A DNA stretch of 64,000 nt from Flavobacteriales bacterium (GCA_016717225.1 JADKGB010000004.1:62001-126000); one strand, 5' to 3'; positions 28,821 to 37,812 are shown, numbered from the stretch's first letter. Program-made: numbers and translations. Notes: generated by a model from the sequence alone, not told the origin.

Positions 28821-31800
28821 TTAGACTTTCTCGGTTTCGGACTCCAGGCTGATATTCAAAGCGAGGCCACGCAGTTCGTGGAGCAACACGTTGAACGACT
28901 CAGGGATCCCCGGCGCGGGCAGGGGTTCGCCTTTCACGATGGCTTCATAGGCCTTGGCACGGCCGATCACGTCATCGCTCTTCACGGTAAGGATCTCTTG
29001 CAGGAGATTGGCGGCACCAAAGGCCTCCAACGCCCACACCTCCATCTCACCGAAACGCTGACCACCGAACTGTGCTTTACCACCCAACGGCTGCTGGGTG
29101 ATCAAGCTGTACGGTCCAATGGAACGCGCGTGCATCTTGTCGTCCACCATGTGGGCGAGTTTGAGCATGTAGATCACCCCAACAGTTGCTGGCTGGTCGA
29201 AACGCTCGCCCGTGCCACCGTCCGTGAGGTATGTTTTTCCGAAGCGCGGAACACCGGCCTCGTCGGTCTCTTTGTTGATCTCGTCAATGGTGGCACCATC
29301 GAAGATCGGGGTGGCATACTTGCGACCCAACTTCAAGCCAGCCCAGCCGAGAACAGTCTCGTAGATCTGGCCCAAGTTCATCCGGCTTGGTACACCGAGC
29401 GGATTCAGCACGATGTCAACAGGAGAACCATCTTCCAGGAACGGCATATCGGCATCGCGCACAATGCGGGATACGATACCCTTGTTACCATGTCGGCCGG
29501 CCATTTTATCACCGATGGCCAGCTTGCGCTTGGCTGCGATGTACACCTTGGCCAACTTCACGATACCCGTAGGCAATTCATCACCGATGCTTACCTGGAA
29601 CTTCTTGCGCTTGTATGAACCGCTGATGTCATTGTAGCGGATGGACCAGTTGTGAATGAGCTGGCGCACCAGTTCGTTCACTTTCTTCTCGGTGGTCCAT
29701 TCCGTTGGATCGATGGTGACGTAATCCACGCCCATCAACACCTTCGGGCTGAACTTCACGCCTTTCTTGATCTGCTCTTCCTTGTACTTGTTGCTGACGC
29801 CATTGCTGCTGAGGCCGCCGATCAATTTCATCAGCTTGTCCACCAACAAGGTCTTCAGATCACCAAGCTCTTTGTCCTGCTCCCTGTCGATCTGGTCCAG
29901 AATGCCCTTCTCGTTACCCTTGGATTTCTTGTCCTTGATGGCACGGCTGAAGAGCTTCTTATCGATCACGACACCACGGGTGCTTGGGGGAGCCTTCATA
30001 GAGGCATCCTTCACATCACCGGCCTTGTCGCCGAAGATGGCACGCAGCAACTTCTCCTCTGGAGAAGGGTCGGTCTCTCCTTTCGGCGTGATCTTGCCGA
30101 TCAGGATATCGCCTTCCTTGATCTCGGCACCAATGCGGATCAGGCCATTCTCGTCGAGGTCCTTCGTTGCTTCTTCGCTTACGTTCGGAATGTCGCTGGT
30201 CAGTTCTTCCAAGCCGCGCTTCGTATCGCGAACTTCCATATTGTACTCATCAATATGGATCGAGGTGAACATGTCTTCGCGGGCAACGCGCTCGCTGATC
30301 ACGATGGCATCCTCGAAGTTGAACCCTTTCCATGGCATGAAGGCCACTACCAGGTTGCGACCGATGGCCAATTCGCCGTCTTCTGTGCTGTAGCCCTCAC
30401 AAAGCGTCTGCCCCTTGGTCACCTTATCGCCCTTGCGGACGAGCGGGCGAAGGTTCATGCAGGTGCTCTGGTTCGTCTTCATGAACTTGGTGAGCTTGTA
30501 CTCCTTCTCATCACCCTCGAAGCTCACAGTACGCTCATCGTCCGTGCGCTTGTAATCGATAAGGATCCGATCGGCATCCACACTCTTAACGATGCCATCG
30601 CCCTCAGCGGTCAGCAACACACGGCTGTCGCGTGCTACCAGTTCTTCGAGACCGGTACCGACCACAGGCGCCTCTGGGCGCAACAATGGAACGGCTTGAC
30701 GCATCATGTTCGAGCCCATCAACGCGCGGTTGGCATCGTTGTGCTCCAAGAAGGGGATAAGGCTGGCAGCGATGGAAGCGATCTGGTTCGGCGCTACGTC
30801 CATCAATTCCAATTCCTTCGGCTCCACAACTGGGAAGTCACCCATTTGCCGGGCCTTCACGCGTTTGGTATCGAAACCGCCATCCTCCTTCAAGTTGGCG
30901 TTCGCTTGCGCGATCACCTTGTTGTCTTCCTCCTCAGCGCTCATGTACACAACATCCCCGTTCACATCCACCTTTCCGTCCTTTACGGTACGGTACGGGG
31001 TCTCAATGAAACCGAGGTTGTTGATCTTGCTGAATACACAAAGCGAGCTGATCAGTCCGATGTTCGGGCCTTCAGGGGTCTCGATCGTGCATAAGCGCCC
31101 ATAGTGCGTGTAGTGAACGTCCCGCACTTCGAAGCCAGCACGTTCGCGGCTAAGACCTCCGGGTCCAAGAGCCGAGAGGCGGCGCTTGTGGGTGATCTCC
31201 GCGAGCGGATTGGTCTGGTCCATGAACTGGCTCAACTGGTTGGTTCCGAAGAACGAGTTGATCACCGAGCTCAGGGTCTTGGCATTGATCAGATCGGTAG
31301 GCGTGAACACCTCATTGTCTCGCACGTTCATGCGCTCACGGATGGTGCGGGCCATACGAGCGAGGCCTACGCCGAACTGGCTATAGAGCTGCTCACCTAC
31401 GGTGCGTACACGACGGTTGCTCAAGTGGTCGATATCGTCCACATCAGCCTTGGAATTCACCAGCTCGATCAGGTACTTGATGATACAGATGATGTCCTCC
31501 TTGGTGAGCACACGCACACTGAGTTCGCTTTCGAGACCCAGCTTCTTGTTGATGCGATAACGGCCCACTTCACCGAGGTCATAGCGCTGTTCGCTGAAGA
31601 ACAACTTGTCGATAACACCACGAGCTGTTTCCAGATCGGGCGGCTCGGCATTACGCAACTGGCGATAGATCACCTCAACGGCCTCCTTCTCGGAGTTCGA
31701 GGTATCCTTCTGCAACGTGTTGTAGATCAGCGCGTAGTCGGCAGCGTTGATACCCGCCTTGTGCAGGATAATGGTCTTCGCTCCACTTTCCGCGATCTCG

Positions 31801-32660
31801 TCAACATGATGGTCTTCGATAACGGTTTCGCGATCGATCAAGACCTCGTTCCGCTCAATGCTCACCACCTCGCCGGTGTCCTCATCCACGAAATCCTCCA
31901 CCCAGCTTTTCAGAACACGAGCGGCCAGTTTGCGACCCACGCTTTCTTTAAGGTTGGCCTTGGTCACCTTGATCTCATCGGCCAAACCGAAGATCTCGAG
32001 GATCTGCTTGTCGCTTTCGAATCCGATGGCACGCAACAGGGTGGTAACCGGTAGCTTCTTCTTACGATCGATGTACGCGTACATCACACCATTGATATCC
32101 GTGGCGAATTCGATCCACGAACCCTTGAACGGGATAACACGGGCGCTGTACAACTTGGTGCCATTGGCGTGTCGGCTTTGGCCGAAGAACACACCTGGGC
32201 TGCGATGCAGCTGGCTTACGATAACCCGCTCGGCACCGTTCACTACGAACGAACCTTTTGGGGTCATGTAAGGGATCTGCCCCAAGTACACGTCCTGCAC
32301 GATAGTTTCGAAATCCTCGTGCTCAGGATCGGTGCAATAGAGTTTCAGCTTGGCCTTCAAAGGCACGCTGTATGTAAGACCGCGTTCAACGCATTCATCA
32401 ATGCTGTAACGTGGGGGATCAACGAAATAATCGAGGAACTCCAGAACGAACTGGTTACGGGTGTCCGTTATCGGGAAGTTCTCGGTGAATACCTTGTAAA
32501 GACCTTCATTGTCCCGATTCTCGGGGAGGGTCTCGATCTGGAAGAACTGTTGAAAGCTCTTCAATTGGATATCAAGGAAATCCGGGTATTGTGCCGGAAG
32601 ATGCAATGAGCCGAAATCGATGCGCTTGCTCTTGCGCGGGTTGGTCTTCGCCTGGGCCAT
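28821..32660 (-). CDS. rpoB: DNA-directed RNA polymerase subunit beta
   Basis: The 1279-residue beta subunit starts at the ATG at 32660 (MAQAKTNPRKSKRIDF); the open frame up to 32783 lies in the hairpin-rich leader and is not family-like. The rifampicin region reads FMDQTNPLAEITHKRRLSAL, with the wild-type Asp, His and Ser that correspond to E. coli 516, 526 and 531, so target-based rifampicin resistance is not expected. GRLCTIETPEGPNIGLISSL follows. The C-terminal region contains MVDDKMHARSIGPYSLITQQ and the clamp-interacting QRFGEMEVWALEA. Essential transcription machinery. Confidence 0.98.
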   Translation of the reverse strand: MAQAKTNPRKSKRIDFGSLHLPAQYPDFLDIQLKSFQQFFQIETLPENRDNEGLYKVFTENFPITDTRNQFVLEFLDYFVDPPRYSIDECVERGLTYSVPLKAKLKLYCTDPEHEDFETIVQDVYLGQIPYMTPKGSFVVNGAERVIVSQLHRSPGVFFGQSRHANGTKLYSARVIPFKGSWIEFATDINGVMYAYIDRKKKLPVTTLLRAIGFESDKQILEIFGLADEIKVTKANLKESVGRKLAARVLKSWVEDFVDEDTGEVVSIERNEVLIDRETVIEDHHVDEIAESGAKTIILHKAGINAADYALIYNTLQKDTSNSEKEAVEVIYRQLRNAEPPDLETARGVIDKLFFSEQRYDLGEVGRYRINKKLGLESELSVRVLTKEDIICIIKYLIELVNSKADVDDIDHLSNRRVRTVGEQLYSQFGVGLARMARTIRERMNVRDNEVFTPTDLINAKTLSSVINSFFGTNQLSQFMDQTNPLAEITHKRRLSALGPGGLSRERAGFEVRDVHYTHYGRLCTIETPEGPNIGLISSLCVFSKINNLGFIETPYRTVKDGKVDVNGDVVYMSAEEEDNKVIAQANANLKEDGGFDTKRVKARQMGDFPVVEPKELELMDVAPNQIASIAASLIPFLEHNDANRALMGSNMMRQAVPLLRPEAPVVGTGLEELVARDSRVLLTAEGDGIVKSVDADRILIDYKRTDDERTVSFEGDEKEYKLTKFMKTNQSTCMNLRPLVRKGDKVTKGQTLCEGYSTEDGELAIGRNLVVAFMPWKGFNFEDAIVISERVAREDMFTSIHIDEYNMEVRDTKRGLEELTSDIPNVSEEATKDLDENGLIRIGAEIKEGDILIGKITPKGETDPSPEEKLLRAIFGDKAGDVKDASMKAPPSTRGVVIDKKLFSRAIKDKKSKGNEKGILDQIDREQDKELGDLKTLLVDKLMKLIGGLSSNGVSNKYKEEQIKKGVKFSPKVLMGVDYVTIDPTEWTTEKKVNELVRQLIHNWSIRYNDISGSYKRKKFQVSIGDELPTGIVKLAKVYIAAKRKLAIGDKMAGRHGNKGIVSRIVRDADMPFLEDGSPVDIVLNPLGVPSRMNLGQIYETVLGWAGLKLGRKYATPIFDGATIDEINKETDEAGVPRFGKTYLTDGGTGERFDQPATVGVIYMLKLAHMVDDKMHARSIGPYSLITQQPLGGKAQFGGQRFGEMEVWALEAFGAANLLQEILTVKSDDVIGRAKAYEAIVKGEPLPAPGIPESFNVLLHELRGLALNISLESETEKV

Positions 32661-32713
32661 AGGTGCGATTGGGGGGGACTGGGAATGAACGAACGGGGAC
32701 CGACGACTTTCTT

Positions 32714-32813
32714 TCACCAGATGAACCGCTGGTGAGCGGGCCTTGGGAAGGGCGCCTCCGAAAAGGCGCGATCCACCCGGCACCCCGACACCCCGTTTTC
32801 ACGGAGTGTCGGG
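32714..32813 (-). promoter_or_regulatory. Three consecutive hairpins in the rplL-rpoB intercistronic region
   Basis: On the transcribed strand, downstream of rplL: a 13-bp stem with a GAAA tetraloop (32784-32813, arms CCCGACACTCCGT / ACGGGGTGTCGGG, one G-T pair), a 6-bp GCGCCT / AGGCGC hairpin (32752-32769) and a 7-bp TCACCAG / CTGGTGA hairpin (32714-32735). None has a U tract, so they are not plain terminators. Their position matches the E. coli rplL-rpoB attenuator and RNase III site. Function here is inferred. Confidence 0.6.
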
Positions 32814-32841
32814 ACCGAATGGTCAATGCGCAGAGAGGCTA

Positions 32842-33219
32842 TTACTTAACCTCAACTTCGGCACCGGCTTCCGTCAGTTGCTGCTTCAGGTTCTCGGCGT
32901 CCTCTTTGGACACACCTTCCTTCACAGGCTTTGGGGCACCGTCAACGAGGTCTTTCGCTTCTTTCAATCCCAAGCCGGTGAGCTCTTTCACGAGCTTCAC
33001 AACAGCCAATTTGTTCGGGCCACCGGCCTTCAGGATCACGTCGAAGCTGGTTTGAGCAGCGGCTGCTTCAGCGCCACCGCCTCCGCCACCGGAAACCATG
33101 GCCACAGCGGCCGCAGCAGGTTCGATCTTGTATTCGTCTTTCAGGTAATTGGCGAGTTCGCTCACCTCCTTTACAGTGAGGGATACGAGTTGGTCGCCAA
33201 GTGCTTTGATGTCTGCCAT
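32842..33219 (-). CDS. rplL: 50S ribosomal protein L7/L12
   Basis: The 125-residue stalk protein. The N-terminal dimerisation helices (about 1-35) contain KEVSELANYLKDEY. A flexible Ala/Gly hinge (SGGGGGGAEAAAAQ) follows, then the factor-binding C-terminal domain with AVVKLVKELTGLGLKEAKDL. Multimers on L10 recruit EF-Tu, EF-G and other GTPases. It lies 64 bp after rplJ and is followed by structured spacer before rpoB. Confidence 0.97.
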   Translation of the reverse strand: MADIKALGDQLVSLTVKEVSELANYLKDEYKIEPAAAAVAMVSGGGGGGAEAAAAQTSFDVILKAGGPNKLAVVKLVKELTGLGLKEAKDLVDGAPKPVKEGVSKEDAENLKQQLTEAGAEVEVK

Positions 33220-33283
33220 CTTGCTGGGTTGTTACTGAGTTGGGAAAAAGAAATTACGTGGAAGCGTAACGAGTTGGGTCTTG

Positions 33284-33815
33284 TTAGTTGGCTCGGGATT
33301 CGAGCGTCTTGAGAAGCGCCGAGATCTTCTGGCCACCGCCGCCTTGCAGCGATCCAGATGACATTCTTGATCGGGCTTTGCAACAGAGCGATGATATCGC
33401 CGATAAGCTCCTCCTTCCCTTTCAGGTTGGCGAGTATGGCCATTTGGTCATCACCGATGAATACAGCCTCATCGATCCAAGCACCCTTCAAGGCGGGCTT
33501 GGTGCCCTTCTTGCGGAAGGCCTGGATCATTTTGGCCGGAGCGTTGCCTTTCTCAGCGAAGAGAATGGCGGTTTGTCCGACGAGAGTTGGGAACAGGGCA
33601 CTGTAGTCCTTGTTCTCGATGCCCTCCATCGCCTTCTGCAGCAGGGTGTTCTTCACCACTTTCATGCGGATACCACCGGCATTGCATGCGCGACGCAAAT
33701 TGCTGGTGGACTGTGCGTCCATGGAGCTTGCGTCCGTGAGATAAAGCACGTTGGTGGCCTTGATCTCGCCGATCAGTTCGGCGATGGCCTGGTCTTTTTG
33801 TACGCGGGTTGCCAT
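33284..33815 (-). CDS. rplJ: 50S ribosomal protein L10 (single-base frameshift near the 3' end)
   Basis: L10 binds 23S rRNA and carries the L7/L12 stalk. The start MATRVQKDQAIAELIGEI and the body (LRRACNAGGIRMKVVKNTLL) are normal. At 33351-33356 one extra base shifts the frame, which would give an alien 214-residue product ending at 33171 and overlapping rplL. Removing one base after NVIW restores SLQGGGGQKISALLKTLES and a stop at 33284, giving the usual length of about 176 residues. Since L10 is needed for growth and the restored end is family-like, I treat this as a consensus error. Confidence 0.93.
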
Positions 33816-33834
33816 TGTTCTCTATGTCTTGAGG

Positions 33835-34530
33835 TTACACGGTCACCACGCGGGTGTCCACTTTAACAGCGGGGCTCATGGTACTGCTCACCGTGATGCT
33901 CTTGATGTAGGCACCCTTGGCTGTGCTGGGTTTCAGCTTTACCAAGGTCTGCAGCAGTTCATTCGCGTTCTCGCTCAATTTCACGGCATCGAAGGAAGCC
34001 TTGCCGATCACCGCGTGGATGATACCGGCTTTGTCCACCTTGAAGTCGATCTTACCGGCTTTCACCTCTTTCACGGCCTTGGCCACGTCCATGGTAACAG
34101 TTCCGGTCTTAGGGTTCGGCATCAGGCCACGGGGACCGAGCACACGGCCCAGCGCACCCACTTTGGCCATCACGGCTGGGGTACAGATGATCACGTCCAC
34201 AGACGTCCATCCGTTCTTGATCTTTTCAACGTACTCATCCAGGCCAGCCATATCGGCACCGGCTGCAAGAGCTTCTTCACACTTGGCGGGGTCGGCGAGC
34301 ACCAACACGTTCACCGTACGACCGGTGCCATGGGGCAGGCTCACGACTCCACGAACCATCTCCGTGCTTTTCTTGGGGTCCACACCCAAACGGATCGCGA
34401 TGTCCACCGTGGCATCGAATTTCGTTGTGCTCACCTGCTTCACGATCTGAGCCGCTTCCTGCAGGGTATACTCCTTTGCTCCGTCGAACTTGGCGACAGC
34501 AGCCTTACGCTTCTTGGTCAGGTTTGCCAT
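33835..34530 (-). CDS. rplA: 50S ribosomal protein L1
   Basis: The 231-residue L1 stalk protein has the two-domain pattern: RNA-binding residues near KFDATVDIAIRLGVDPKKS and the signature VGALGRVLGPRGLMPNPKTG. It assists E-site tRNA release and in many bacteria represses its own rplK-rplA mRNA. It begins 8 bp after rplK and is followed after 19 bp by rplJ. Confidence 0.97.
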   Translation of the reverse strand: MANLTKKRKAAVAKFDGAKEYTLQEAAQIVKQVSTTKFDATVDIAIRLGVDPKKSTEMVRGVVSLPHGTGRTVNVLVLADPAKCEEALAAGADMAGLDEYVEKIKNGWTSVDVIICTPAVMAKVGALGRVLGPRGLMPNPKTGTVTMDVAKAVKEVKAGKIDFKVDKAGIIHAVIGKASFDAVKLSENANELLQTLVKLKPSTAKGAYIKSITVSSTMSPAVKVDTRVVTV

Positions 34531-34538
34531 GTTCGTGG

Positions 34539-34982
34539 TTATTTCTTGAATGGGGGTTCGCCTTGCACAGTGATACCCATACTGCGAGCCGTTCCAGCCA
34601 CCATGCTCATGGCGCTTTCTTCAGTGAAGCAATTCAGGTCGGGCATTTTATCGAGGGCAATGGCTTTCACCTGGTCCCACGTAACAGTGCCTACTTTTTT
34701 GGTCTGCGGAACACCGCTTCCACCCTTCACCTTGGCCGCATCCATCAACTGAACAGCTGCGGGTGGGGTTTTGATGATGAAGTCGAAGCTCTTGTCCACA
34801 TATACCGTGATCACCACAGGTAGCACTTTGCCAGCCTTGTCCTGCGTGCGCGCATTGAACTGCTTGCAGAACTCCATGATGTTCACTCCCTTGGCGCCCA
34901 ACGCGGGGCCGATCGGGGGGGCTGGGTTCGCGGCCCCGCCTTTTACCTGGAGTTTCACCAGGGCACCTATCTCTTTTGCCAT
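34539..34982 (-). CDS. rplK: 50S ribosomal protein L11
   Basis: The 147-residue protein of the GTPase-associated centre. The N-terminal domain has VKLQVKGGAANPAPPIGPAL and the C-terminal rRNA-binding domain ends with the family pattern SMVAGTARSMGITVQ. It binds 23S rRNA helices 43/44, is the target region of thiopeptide antibiotics and mediates RelA sensing where RelA is present. First ribosomal gene of the rplKAJL block, 96 bp after nusG. Confidence 0.97.
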   Translation of the reverse strand: MAKEIGALVKLQVKGGAANPAPPIGPALGAKGVNIMEFCKQFNARTQDKAGKVLPVVITVYVDKSFDFIIKTPPAAVQLMDAAKVKGGSGVPQTKKVGTVTWDQVKAIALDKMPDLNCFTEESAMSMVAGTARSMGITVQGEPPFKK

Positions 34983-35050
34983 TGTTTTGGTTTTGTGTCC
35001 TTGTTAGCGCTTTCCTCGCGGTCAGCTTGGACGGTTGTTTTCTTTTCGTG

Positions 35051-35068
35051 GGGCGATGAGGATCGCCC
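35051..35068 (-). promoter_or_regulatory. Hairpin between nusG and rplK
   Basis: GGGCGAT / ATCGCCC with a 4-nt loop, ten bases after the nusG stop. No U tract follows. It could be a processing site or part of a ribosomal-protein binding site for autoregulation of rplKA; this is inference. Confidence 0.4.
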
Positions 35069-35078
35069 AGTTGGTGAA

Positions 35079-35639
35079 TCAGATCTCTTTTTCTACTTGC
35101 ATGAAGCTCAGTTCAAGCGGGGTCTTCCTTCCGAAGATCTTCACCATCACTTTCAGCTTTTTCTTCTCTTCATTGATCTCTTCGATAACTCCGTTGAACC
35201 CGTTGAAAGGGCCATCGGTCACCTTCACTCCTTCACCCACATGGTATGGATTATGGATGGCCTCCTCGCTCTCGGCCATCTCATCCACCTTGCCCAATAT
35301 CCGGTTCACTTCGGCCGAACGCATGGGAACTGGATCTCCACCTTTCTCTGCTCCAAGGAAACCGATCACATTGGGCAGTTGGCGCAACGTGTGGGCGATC
35401 TCACCGGTCAGATCAGCCTCCACCAACACGTAACCCGGCAGAATGTTGCGCTCCTTGCTCACTTTCTTGCCGTCCTTGATCTGGTAGAACTTTTCGATCG
35501 GGATCACGATCTGGCTGATGTATGTGCCCATGTTCGATCGCCGAACTTCGGAATCGATCATTTCCTTCACCTTCTTCTCCTTACCGGAGATGGCGCGAAG
35601 CACGTACCATTTCTTGGTACCGGTAACTGCGATTGCCAT
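35079..35639 (-). CDS. nusG: Transcription termination/antitermination factor NusG
   Basis: The 186-residue protein has an NGN domain (KKWYVLRAISGKEKKVKEMI ... LPGYVLVEADL) that contacts the RNA polymerase clamp, and a C-terminal KOW domain (GVKVTDGPFNGFNGVIEEIN) that contacts Rho or ribosomal protein S10. The length is usual. It starts 4 bp after secE, so the two are translationally close. Confidence 0.96.
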   Translation of the reverse strand: MAIAVTGTKKWYVLRAISGKEKKVKEMIDSEVRRSNMGTYISQIVIPIEKFYQIKDGKKVSKERNILPGYVLVEADLTGEIAHTLRQLPNVIGFLGAEKGGDPVPMRSAEVNRILGKVDEMAESEEAIHNPYHVGEGVKVTDGPFNGFNGVIEEINEEKKKLKVMVKIFGRKTPLELSFMQVEKEI

Positions 35640-35643
35640 CTGA

Positions 35644-35862
35644 TCAGCCGAGGAATTTGTAGATGAAGCCCAGCATGCCCTTCCATGTGTTAAGGTCGTT
35701 CACCCCGAACACGAAGTCCATGATGAATACGATGGCCGCGATGAGCAGGGCTGAGAACAACACGAGCAGGGCGCTACTTTGGAGTTCCTTCCAAGTAGGC
35801 CAGCTCACCTTGTTCATGAGCTCGTTATAGCTCTCGGCGAAATATGTTTTCAGGGTTGCCAC
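35644..35862 (-). CDS. secE: Preprotein translocase subunit SecE
   Basis: The 72-residue single-spanning subunit of the SecYEG channel. The amphipathic segment FAESYNELMNKVSWPTWKEL is the conserved SecE motif, followed by one TM helix (about 32-55, SALLVLFSALLIAAIVFIMD). It stabilises SecY in the inner membrane. Located between tRNA-Trp and nusG, the conserved arrangement. Confidence 0.95.
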   Translation of the reverse strand: MATLKTYFAESYNELMNKVSWPTWKELQSSALLVLFSALLIAAIVFIMDFVFGVNDLNTWKGMLGFIYKFLG

Positions 35863-35885
35863 TGTGAGGGATCGCTTTTTGGGGG

Positions 35886-35958
35886 CACGGGTGGCAGGAA
35901 TCGAACCCGCAGCCTAAGGTTTTGGAGACCTTCGCTCTACCAATTGAGCTACACCCGT
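35886..35958 (-). tRNA. tRNA-Trp (CCA)
   Basis: A 73-nt cloverleaf with acceptor arms ACGGGTG / CACCCGT, discriminator G, anticodon CCA in the loop of AGGTCTCCAAAACCTT, and a standard T arm (GCGGGTTCGATTCCTGC). The 3' CCA is not encoded. It sits between tuf and secE. Confidence 0.97.
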
Positions 35959-35994
35959 ATATCTGTTCGTATTGGTTCTCTTTTCGGCTGCGAA

Positions 35995-36020
35995 GGCCGT
36001 CCACCTTTCGGCGGACGGCC
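35995..36020 (-). promoter_or_regulatory. Hairpin between tuf and tRNA-Trp
   Basis: GGCCGTCC / GGACGGCC stem with a partly paired inner loop, 26 bp after the tuf stop. The U tract is missing, so partial termination or RNA processing that separates tuf mRNA from tRNA-Trp is more likely than full termination. Confidence 0.5.
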
Positions 36021-36046
36021 CTGCATCCGTGTTTGCTATGTACTTC

Positions 36047-37234
36047 TTACTTGATGATCTCGGTCACCTGTCCAGCACCTACCGTACGGCCACCCTCACG
36101 GATAGCGAAACGAAGGCCTTTGTCCATGGCGATAGGAACGATCAATTCAACCGTGATAGACACGTTGTCACCGGGCATGATCATTTCGCGACCGGCTTCC
36201 ATCGTGATCTCACCAGTTACGTCCGTGGTGCGGAAGTAGAACTGTGGACGATACTTGTTGTGGAAAGGTGTATGGCGACCGCCTTCTTCTTTCTTCAACA
36301 CGTAGATCTCGGCCTTGAACTGGGTGTGCGGGGTAATGCTACCGGGTTTTGCGATGACCATACCACGACGGATCTGGTCCTTCTCAATGCCACGGAGCAG
36401 GATGCCGCAGTTGTCACCAGCCTCACCGCGCTCGAGCAGTTTGCGGAACATCTCCACACCTGTGCACGTGCTGTTCAGCTTGGTCTCTTGCATACCAATG
36501 ATCTCGACGTTGTCGCCGGTCTTGATGATACCGGTTTCGATACGACCCGTAGCTACAGTTCCACGACCTGTGATCGAGAACACGTCCTCAACGCTCATCA
36601 GGAAAGGCTTCTCGGTCTCGCGAGGAGGAACCGGGATCCACGAATCAACAGCATCCATCAGCTGCATGATCGTATCCACCCACTTCTCTTCACCGTTCAG
36701 ACCTCCAAGAGCGCTACCGCGGATAACAGGCGTGTTGGTCCCATCATATTGATAGAAGGTCAGCAACTCGCGGATCTCCATTTCAACGAGGTCGAGCAAC
36801 TCGGCATCATCCACGCTGTCAACCTTGTTCATGAACACCACCAACTTAGGTACACCAACCTGGCGACCGAGCAGGATGTGCTCACGGGTTTGTGGCATAG
36901 GACCATCTGTGGCGGCAACCACGAGGATGGCACCATCCATTTGCGCAGCACCCGTAACCATGTTCTTCACATAGTCAGCGTGGCCTGGGCAATCAACGTG
37001 GGCGTAGTGACGGTTGGCCGTCTGATACTCCACGTGTGAGGTATTGATCGTGATACCGCGAGCTTTTTCCTCGGGCGCATTGTCGATCGAGTCGAAGCTG
37101 CGCTTTTCAGAAAGACCCTTCGAGAAGAGCACCGAAGTGATCGCTGCGGTAAGTGTTGTTTTGCCATGGTCAACGTGGCCGATAGTGCCGATGTTGACGT
37201 GCGGCTTGGTACGCTGGAAGGTTTCCTTTGCCAT
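36047..37234 (-). CDS. tuf: Elongation factor Tu
   Basis: The 395-residue GTPase delivers aminoacyl-tRNA to the ribosome. Visible G motifs are GHVDHGKTTL (P loop), DCPGHADY and NKVD. The ATG at 37234 (MAKETFQRTKPHVNIGTIGH) was chosen; the open frame up to 37369 runs into tRNA-Thr and is not real. Domains 2 and 3 end in GRTVGAGQVTEIIK. It is embedded in a tRNA cluster, so EF-Tu and several tRNAs share a transcript. Confidence 0.98.
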   Translation of the reverse strand: MAKETFQRTKPHVNIGTIGHVDHGKTTLTAAITSVLFSKGLSEKRSFDSIDNAPEEKARGITINTSHVEYQTANRHYAHVDCPGHADYVKNMVTGAAQMDGAILVVAATDGPMPQTREHILLGRQVGVPKLVVFMNKVDSVDDAELLDLVEMEIRELLTFYQYDGTNTPVIRGSALGGLNGEEKWVDTIMQLMDAVDSWIPVPPRETEKPFLMSVEDVFSITGRGTVATGRIETGIIKTGDNVEIIGMQETKLNSTCTGVEMFRKLLERGEAGDNCGILLRGIEKDQIRRGMVIAKPGSITPHTQFKAEIYVLKKEEGGRHTPFHNKYRPQFYFRTTDVTGEITMEAGREMIMPGDNVSITVELIVPIAMDKGLRFAIREGGRTVGAGQVTEIIK

Positions 37235-37327
37235 GGGTTGTTGGGTTCTTTGTGTTGTTCTGTTCGTCAGTTCGTTGTGTTCACTTTTCCTGTACCTGCC
37301 GTATGTGGTCTTTGCTGATCCTTCTGG

Positions 37328-37399
<72 letters not shown>

Positions 37400-37451
37400 C
37401 GATGCACTTTCTTTTTTGACCTATCGGAACCAAGGGGTTCCTATCGTGTAG

Positions 37452-37524
37452 AGCGGGAGACGAGATTCGAACCCGCGACATTCAGCTTGGAAGGCTGATG
37501 CTCTACCAACTGAGCTACTCCCGC
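37452..37524 (-). tRNA. tRNA-Gly (TCC)
   Basis: A 73-nt cloverleaf: acceptor GCGGGAG / CTCCCGC, anticodon TCC in TCAGCCTTCCAAGCTGA, T arm GCGGGTTCGAATCTCGT. Confidence 0.97.
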
Positions 37525-37578
37525 AATGAGGGATCAGATGGACTTGCCTAGCCTGGTATTCGGCTCCGTGTAGAAGTG

Positions 37579-37661
37579 TGGGGAGAACAGGATTCGAACC
37601 TGTGAAGCTGTGAAGCAGCAGATTTACAGTCTGCCCCCGTTGGCCACTTGGGTATCTCCCC
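37579..37661 (-). tRNA. tRNA-Tyr (GTA)
   Basis: An 83-nt class II tRNA with a long variable arm, acceptor GGGGAGA / TCTCCCC and anticodon GTA in GCAGACTGTAAATCTGC. Confidence 0.97.
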
Positions 37662-37675
37662 TGTCCCGATCACGG

Positions 37676-37748
37676 AGCCAACGGGCGGATTCGAACCCCC
37701 GACCTGCTGATTACAAATCAGCTGCTCTACCAGCTGAGCTACATTGGC
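37676..37748 (-). tRNA. tRNA-Thr (TGT)
   Basis: A 73-nt cloverleaf: acceptor GCCAATG / CGTTGGC (one T-G pair), anticodon TGT in GCTGATTTGTAATCAGC. It is the first gene downstream of the operon promoter. Confidence 0.97.
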
Positions 37749-37812
37749 GTGTACAGAAAAAAAAGAACGTCGTTTTTCCCGCCTCAGAGGAAACCCCTCT
37801 GAATTGGGGTTG

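Noticed and set aside
29652..31094. 480-codon open frame on the + strand
   Set aside because: Antisense shadow of rpoB; no domain or start signal.
32661..32783. N-terminal extension of RpoB to 32783
   Set aside because: It translates the hairpin region, has no similarity to RpoB and the usual start follows at 32660.
33171..33283. Natural C-terminal extension of L10 or programmed frameshifting in rplJ
   Set aside because: The extension overlaps rplL, is not family-like, and the normal L10 end is present in the other frame; no slippery site and stimulatory structure are evident.
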